Below, in pieces: positions 13,535 through 17,894 of a stretch of 17,894 nucleotides of DNA. The translations under genes and the position numbers were made by a program. Location: positions 1 through 17,894 of the forward strand of contig UQVT01000020.1 in the NCBI GenBank assembly GCA_900544465.1, read 5' to 3'. The first letter of the stretch is position 1. Each line of letters begins with the position of its first letter. Source of the DNA: an uncultured Collinsella sp. GTDB lineage: Bacteria; Actinomycetota; Coriobacteriia; Coriobacteriales; Coriobacteriaceae. The notes under the pieces are model-generated. The model was not told the origin of the DNA, ran no database searches, and saw only the letters and a program-made list of their open reading frames with translations.

Positions 13535-14902
13535 CTAGCGGGGGACGTAGCGGCCGGGTTGGGCTCCGGTGGGCTCGCCGTCGCGTGCCACCAGCACGCC
13601 GTTCACAAACACGACCTTGGCGCGGCCATGTGCCCCAAAACCCTCGAGCGGCGTGTAGTCCACAGCTTGATGCTGTGTCGCGGCACTGATTGTCCAGCGC
13701 GCTTTGGGATCCCACACGCACACATCGGCATCGGCGCCCTCGGCAAGACAGCCCTTGCGCGGGTACATGCCAAACACGCGCGCCGGGTTCTCGCTCATCA
13801 AGCGGCACAGATCCTCGGGGCCCAGCTGGCCCTCAAAGCTCGTGGCAATCGCGACGGGACGATGTTCCACGCCGGGCCCGCCGTTGGGAATCGCGCGGAA
13901 ATCGTCGCGCCCGCGGTCCTTTTGCCCGTGCAGGTTAAAGCTGCAATGATCGGTCGCAATCGTATCGATCTCGCCGGCCACAAGCGCCTCGCGTAGCGCG
14001 GCACGGTCACCGGCATGGCGCAGCGGCGGGCTCATCACGTACTTGGCGCCCGCAAAGCCGTCCTCGCCCTGCTCCAAGTAGCAAGTATCGTCGAGCATCA
14101 GATACTGAGGGCAGGTCTCGACATAGATGTTCTTCTGCCCGCGCGCTTTGGCAGCGCGAATGGCCTCGAGCCCCAGCTTGGTCGAAAGGTGCACCACGTT
14201 GACTGGGGCGTCCCCGGCTAAGTGCGCCAGATACAGCAGACGACTCACGGCCTCGGCCTCGCACACGTCCGGACGGCTGAGTGCATGCCCCTCGGGCCCA
14301 TGAATCCCCTGCTCGTACACGCGCTTCTGCAGCTCATTCACCAGCGTGCCGTTCTCGCAATGCACGCACAGTATGCCGCCAATACGCTTGAGCTCCTCCA
14401 GCACCTCGAGCGTCTCGGCATCGTCCAAGCGAAGGTGGTCATAGGCAAAGTAGGTCTTGAACGACGACACGCCCGCCTCGCGCATGGCCGAAAGATCGGC
14501 GCGGTTGCGCTCATTCCACTCGGCGAGTGCCATATGAAAAGCGTAGTTGGCCGTGCAGGTTCCGTCGGCGCGGCGATGCCACTCGGCCAAGGCATCGGGC
14601 ATGGTCACGCCGCGATCGGCCGTCGCGTAGTCCACAATGGTCGTCGTGCCGCCGCAGGCAGCCGCGCGCGTGCCGGTCTCAAAGCTATCGGCTGTCCAAT
14701 CCATGCCAGTCCAGCACTGCATGTGCGTGTGGCCGTCGATAAAGCCGGGAAACACCCAGCAGCCCGCGGCGTCCTCGACGGTATCGTCGGCGCCCGGCTC
14801 AATCGCTGCGGCGATCCGCACGATCTTATCGCCCTCCATGGCAAGATCGGCGCGGCGAAGCCCCTGGGGCGTCACGAGCGCGCCGTTTTTGATGATGATC
14901 AT
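13535..14902 (-). CDS. hydA: Dihydropyrimidinase/D-hydantoinase family amidohydrolase
   Basis: Members of this metal-dependent family hydrolyse cyclic amides such as dihydropyrimidines, hydantoins or ring-opened purine products. The 455 residues have the full metal site: His58 and His60 (DGHTHMQ), the carboxylated Lys149 (SSFKTYFAY), His181 (CVHCENG), His238 (VVHLST) and Asp318 (TDHCSF). Length is normal. AAGGAG six bases before the ATG overlaps the stop of the upstream nucleotidyltransferase, nine bases away, so the two are cotranscribed. The same gene type (ygeZ/hyuA) sits in the E. coli ygeW-ygfK region, which suggests a role in purine/urate degradation; the true substrate is unproven. Confidence 0.92.
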   Translation of the reverse strand: MIIIKNGALVTPQGLRRADLAMEGDKIVRIAAAIEPGADDTVEDAAGCWVFPGFIDGHTHMQCWTGMDWTADSFETGTRAAACGGTTTIVDYATADRGVTMPDALAEWHRRADGTCTANYAFHMALAEWNERNRADLSAMREAGVSSFKTYFAYDHLRLDDAETLEVLEELKRIGGILCVHCENGTLVNELQKRVYEQGIHGPEGHALSRPDVCEAEAVSRLLYLAHLAGDAPVNVVHLSTKLGLEAIRAAKARGQKNIYVETCPQYLMLDDTCYLEQGEDGFAGAKYVMSPPLRHAGDRAALREALVAGEIDTIATDHCSFNLHGQKDRGRDDFRAIPNGGPGVEHRPVAIATSFEGQLGPEDLCRLMSENPARVFGMYPRKGCLAEGADADVCVWDPKARWTISAATQHQAVDYTPLEGFGAHGRAKVVFVNGVLVARDGEPTGAQPGRYVPR

Positions 14903-14911
14903 AATTGCTCC

Positions 14912-15526
14912 TTATTGATTGATGCAGTTGGCCACGTGATCAAAATACGAGCAGGCGGCAATATGCTCCGTTATGCGTCGCTGTCCCTTGACGGTATCGA
15001 CGTCCCACAACTCGTAGGCACGCGCCTCGACCAGCACCACGTCGGTGCGGCCCTTGAGAATCGAACCGCCGCCGTCCTTGCCCTCAAGACACATAAGTGC
15101 ATCGAACAGTTCCGCCGGAAAGAGCACCGGGCTCGAAGGCTCACCGTTGCACGCAAGACGCACCGGATGCTTGCGGCCACGCTCGTCAAATGCACGAACC
15201 ATAGCCTCAAAAGAATCCGAACTCACGAGCGGCTGGTCGCCCGGCAAAAAGAGGCATCCTTTCCAGTTGCGTTCGACTCCCCACGAAAGGCCCGCACGGG
15301 CACTTTCGCTGCGTAGCTCGCCATCGTGCAGCACGCACGGGCAATGCTTGTCCTCGCAAATCTGAGCGACCTCGGGCCAACGCGTCGAAACCACGACGTC
15401 AAAGCCCCGGGGAACCGAATCGATGGTCCGGGCAATCAGCGGCTCGCCATAGATATCGGCAAGCATCTTGTTAGAGCCAAACCGCTTGCCCTCGCCCGAA
15501 GCCATAATGACGCATCCAAGTTTCAT
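14912..15526 (-). CDS. MocA-like molybdopterin nucleotidyltransferase family protein
   Basis: This is a MobA-like NTP transferase (NTP_transf_3), the fold used by MocA to attach CMP to molybdopterin; in this neighbourhood it occupies the place of E. coli ygfJ. The 204 residues begin with the nucleotide-binding loop MASGEGKRFGSNK (8-20) and contain the metal-binding GDQPLVS (96-102), SSPVLFP (131-137) and WDVDT (174-178). I use the ATG at 15526, preceded by GGAGGT six bases away, rather than an in-frame upstream start that would add 18 atypical residues. CTP or GTP specificity cannot be told. It lies behind a terminator and ahead of hydA. Confidence 0.82.
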   Translation of the reverse strand: MKLGCVIMASGEGKRFGSNKMLADIYGEPLIARTIDSVPRGFDVVVSTRWPEVAQICEDKHCPCVLHDGELRSESARAGLSWGVERNWKGCLFLPGDQPLVSSDSFEAMVRAFDERGRKHPVRLACNGEPSSPVLFPAELFDALMCLEGKDGGGSILKGRTDVVLVEARAYELWDVDTVKGQRRITEHIAACSYFDHVANCINQ

Positions 15527-15613
15527 GGTGATACCTCCCCTGAAACCATCGTACCCATAACTCGCGCCGCGGGCATCCACATCGAAAGCGCTTATCCCGC
15601 ACGCCCGCGATGC

Positions 15614-15653
15614 AAAAAGGGGGCACCCCGCCGGTTGGCAGAGCGCCCCCTTT
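15614..15653 (-). terminator. Rho-independent terminator after ygeW
   Basis: On the minus strand AAAGGGGGC (15653-15645) pairs with GCCCCCTTT (15624-15616), followed by T residues through 15614. It lies 24 bases after the ygeW stop. It would separate ygeW from the mocA-like/hydA pair. I see no convincing promoter in the 87 bases between it and the mocA-like start, so partial read-through is possible. Confidence 0.8.
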
Positions 15654-15676
15654 ACATAGCTTACCTCAGCCCGGCT

Positions 15677-16879
15677 TTAGGCCTGGAGCCAACGGGCGGT
15701 GTTGCGCTCGTCGAGGGCCTTGAGGGTAGCGGCGGGATCGGCAACCTTCTGCAGGAACATCATGGCAGCGATGGCGTACGGCTTGTAGCTGGCCTCCTTG
15801 TACATGCCCACGCGGTGCATGTCGAAGACGTCGGCGTTAACCTCGCCGTGCTCGCAGGAGACACCGGAGATGTCGGCGGGCAGCGGGTGCATAAAGATAG
15901 TGTCCTGGCCGTTGGCAGTCTTCTCCATGAGCTCGGTCGTGGAGCACCAGTCCTGATGGGTGGCGTTCTGGGCGAGCAGCTCCTTCTCGAGCGCTGCGAT
16001 GCCGGCGTCGTCGCCCTCGGCGTACAGGTTGGTACGCTTCTCCATGGCGGCAAACGGAGCCCAGCTCTTGGGGATCACGATGTCGGCGCCCTCGAAGGCC
16101 TCGGCCATGGTGTTGACCTGCTTAAAGGTGGTACCGGACTCGGCGGCATAGCCCTTGGCGCGCTCGACGACCTCGGGCATGAGGTCGTAGCCCTCGGGGT
16201 GAGCCAGGGTGACGTCCATGCCAAAGCGGGGCAGCAGGCTGATCAGCGACTGCGGGCAGGACAGCGGCTTGCCGTAAGAGGGCGAATAGGCCCAGGTGAC
16301 GGCAACCTTCTTGCCCTTGAGGTTCTCAAGACCGCCAAACTCGTTGATGAGGTAGAGCATGTCGGCAGAGGACTGCGTGGGGTGGTCGGAATCGGACTGC
16401 AGGGAGATGAGCGTGGGACGGTGATCCAGAACGCCGTCCTCGTAAGCCTGCTGAACAGACTCGGAGACCTCGGCCATGTAGGCGTCGCCCTTGCCGATGT
16501 ACATGTCGTCGCGGATGCCGATGACGTCGGCCATGAAGGAAATCATGGTAGCGGTCTCGCGGACGGTCTCGCCGTGAGCGATCTGGGACTTCTTCTCGTC
16601 CAGGTCCTGCAGCTCAAGGCCGAGCAGGTTGGCGGCCTTAGAGAAAGAGAAGCGCGTACGGGTGGAGTTGTCGCGGAACAGGGAGACGGCCAGGCCCGAG
16701 TCGAAGATCTTGGACGAAACGTTATTCTCACGCAGCTCGCGCAGGGCGTCGGCGACGATGTAGAGCGCCTTGAGCTCGTCGGTGGTCTTGTCCCAGGTGT
16801 GCAGGAAGTCGCTGCCGTACATACCCTTAAAATCGAGGCCGTTCAGCTGCTCGACGAGCTCGGTAAACTTAGCGTCCAT
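15677..16879 (-). CDS. ygeW: Knotted carbamoyltransferase YgeW
   Basis: YgeW belongs to the aspartate/ornithine carbamoyltransferase superfamily with a trefoil knot; its natural second substrate is unproven, and it has been tied genetically to anaerobic purine breakdown. The 400 residues contain the carbamoyl phosphate loop STRTR (72-76), HPTQSSADM (166-174), the second-domain KKVAVTWAYSPSYGKPLSCP and the HPLP motif (331-334), in the expected order. Length fits the YgeW group, which is longer than ordinary transcarbamylases. AAAGGA lies about seven bases before the ATG. It follows ygeY by 197 bases; ygeX, which lies between them in E. coli, is missing. Confidence 0.93.
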   Translation of the reverse strand: MDAKFTELVEQLNGLDFKGMYGSDFLHTWDKTTDELKALYIVADALRELRENNVSSKIFDSGLAVSLFRDNSTRTRFSFSKAANLLGLELQDLDEKKSQIAHGETVRETATMISFMADVIGIRDDMYIGKGDAYMAEVSESVQQAYEDGVLDHRPTLISLQSDSDHPTQSSADMLYLINEFGGLENLKGKKVAVTWAYSPSYGKPLSCPQSLISLLPRFGMDVTLAHPEGYDLMPEVVERAKGYAAESGTTFKQVNTMAEAFEGADIVIPKSWAPFAAMEKRTNLYAEGDDAGIAALEKELLAQNATHQDWCSTTELMEKTANGQDTIFMHPLPADISGVSCEHGEVNADVFDMHRVGMYKEASYKPYAIAAMMFLQKVADPAATLKALDERNTARWLQA

Positions 16880-17079
16880 GGAAATGTCCTTTCTAAAGAT
16901 GAAACGATCGCGATGAGTAGATGTGCTCCGGCATGCGCGTGTGGCAGAACATGCAGAGCACCATGACGAGGACCCGCCACCGTTGAGGAAGCATGGGAGA
17001 TAACGACCGCGGGCCCCAAGTCAACAGGGGGTGCCGGGGACACGAGCGGCCCCCGGCTCAACAAAATCGAGGAATGGGA
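16880..17079 (-). promoter_or_regulatory. ygeY-ygeW intergenic region with hairpin and weak promoter
   Basis: This 200-base gap holds no gene I would call. A 7-bp GC stem GCCGGGG/CCCCGGC (17057-17051 with 17039-17033) lies 23 bases after the ygeY stop and has no T-tract. A possible promoter TTGACT (17024-17019) and TATCTC (17002-16997) with 16-base spacing follows; its -10 is poor. It could give ygeW its own start, but the evidence is slight. Confidence 0.3.
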
Positions 17080-17894
17080 CTAATCGATCTTGTTGTTGGT
17101 CAGACCGGCGCGGAACACGGTGGCGTCGCCATCGGCCTGGCTCGGATCGTAGAGGTTCAGGGCAGCCACGTACATGGCGGCAGCGGTGACCAGGTCGTCC
17201 TTATAGGTGACCTCGTTGGGAGCGTGAGCCTGAGACTCGGCACCCGGGCCAAAGCCCACGCAGGGGATGCCGTAGCGGCCCTGGATGGAGACGCAGTTCG
17301 TGGAGAAGGTCCACTTGTCGCACAGCGGGCGACCGGTGCGCTTGTCCATGCTGGGCTCGCAGCCGATGCGCTCGTCACCAAACATGGCCTTGTGGGCGTC
17401 GACGAGGGCCTTGACGTGCGGAGCGGTCTCCTTGTTGATCCACGTGGGGAAGTAAGCCTCGGTCTCGTAGACCTCGCCGGTCCAGGACGGACGGTCGTAC
17501 ATGTACATGGAGACCTTCACGTCGTCGCCGTACTTCTTGGCGGCCGGCAGGTTGCGAATCTCGTCCAGGCAGGACTCCCAGGTCTCGCCGGCGGTCATGC
17601 GACGGTCGATGGAGATGGCGCAGGAGTCAGCGACAGCGCAGCGGCTGGGGCTGGTGTAGAAGATCTGGCTGACGGTGCAGGTGCCGCGGCCCAGGAAGCG
17701 GGCATCCTCGAAGTGCTCGGGATTGTACTTGGGGTCGAGCATCTTGACGAGACCCTTGATGTCGGTCGACTCGTCGCAGCCGTTGTTGTTGAGGGCGCGG
17801 ACGTCGGCGATGATGTCGGCCATCTTGTAAATGGCGTTATCGCCGCGGTCGGGAGCGGAGCCGTGGCAGGAGGTGCCGTGAACGTCGACGCGGA
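17080..17894 (-). CDS. ygeY: YgeY family M20 metallohydrolase, 5' end beyond window
   Basis: YgeY is a zinc-dependent M20-type amidohydrolase found with selenium-dependent molybdenum hydroxylases and purine catabolic genes; its exact substrate is not settled. The visible C-terminal 270 residues begin in the dimerisation domain (DVHGTSCHGSAPDRGDNAIY) and include SCAISIDRRMTAGE, DKWTFSTNCVSI and the late metal-ligand segment ESQAHAPNE. The catalytic N-terminal portion with the first metal ligands lies outside the window. The reading frame stays open to the edge, so the Met at 17823 is internal, not a start. It would be translated ahead of ygeW. Confidence 0.92.
   Translation of the reverse strand, partial: RVDVHGTSCHGSAPDRGDNAIYKMADIIADVRALNNNGCDESTDIKGLVKMLDPKYNPEHFEDARFLGRGTCTVSQIFYTSPSRCAVADSCAISIDRRMTAGETWESCLDEIRNLPAAKKYGDDVKVSMYMYDRPSWTGEVYETEAYFPTWINKETAPHVKALVDAHKAMFGDERIGCEPSMDKRTGRPLCDKWTFSTNCVSIQGRYGIPCVGFGPGAESQAHAPNEVTYKDDLVTAAAMYVAALNLYDPSQADGDATVFRAGLTNNKID

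Noticed and set aside
15527..15580. N-terminal extension of the mocA-like gene
   Set aside because: The added 18 residues are not family-like, and a good GGAGGT sits right before the ATG at 15526.
14222..16966. Plus-strand ORFs of 364 and 546 codons
   Set aside because: Antisense shadows of hydA, the mocA-like gene and ygeW.

Overview
The window is high-GC and looks like an anaerobic gut actinobacterium of the Coriobacteriia, most likely Collinsella-like. That placement is inference from protein character, gene neighbourhood and a GTTGCGGTGAAATA palindrome family; no rRNA is present to confirm it. Nearly everything reads on the minus strand; only one gene (yqeC) is on the plus strand.

Right-to-left, positions 17894-10741 hold an accessory catabolic and cofactor cluster: the C-terminal part of ygeY (M20 hydrolase), ygeW (knotted carbamoyltransferase), a terminator, a MocA-like nucleotidyltransferase, hydA (hydantoinase/dihydropyrimidinase family), convergent yqeC (+), then yqeB and an xdhC family gene. 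This gene set is the known signature of selenium-dependent molybdenum hydroxylases and of anaerobic purine/urate breakdown. yqeB, yqeC, xdhC and the nucleotidyltransferase would serve the molybdenum-selenium cofactor; ygeW, ygeY and hydA would process opened-ring purine products. The hydroxylase itself (xdh/xdhD), ygfK, ssnA, ygeX, carbamate kinase and selD are not in view. The yqeB/yqeC/xdhC block is bracketed by two long REP-like palindromes.

Positions 10605-1 hold the distal spc operon and the alpha operon: rplE-rpsN-rpsH-rplF-rplR-rpsE-rpmD-rplO-secY-adk-map, then infA-rpmJ-rpsM-rpsK-rpsD-rpoA-rplQ, a strong UUCG-loop terminator, and truA running off the left edge. Order is the canonical bacterial one, but the usual upstream genes (rplN, rplX) are absent. 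rplE instead follows a roughly 300-base gap with a candidate promoter, a foldable leader and the accessory cluster. Several gaps inside the operon carry clean hairpins that could be ribosomal-protein autoregulatory or processing sites. No tRNA, rRNA, CRISPR array, transposase or prophage gene was seen.
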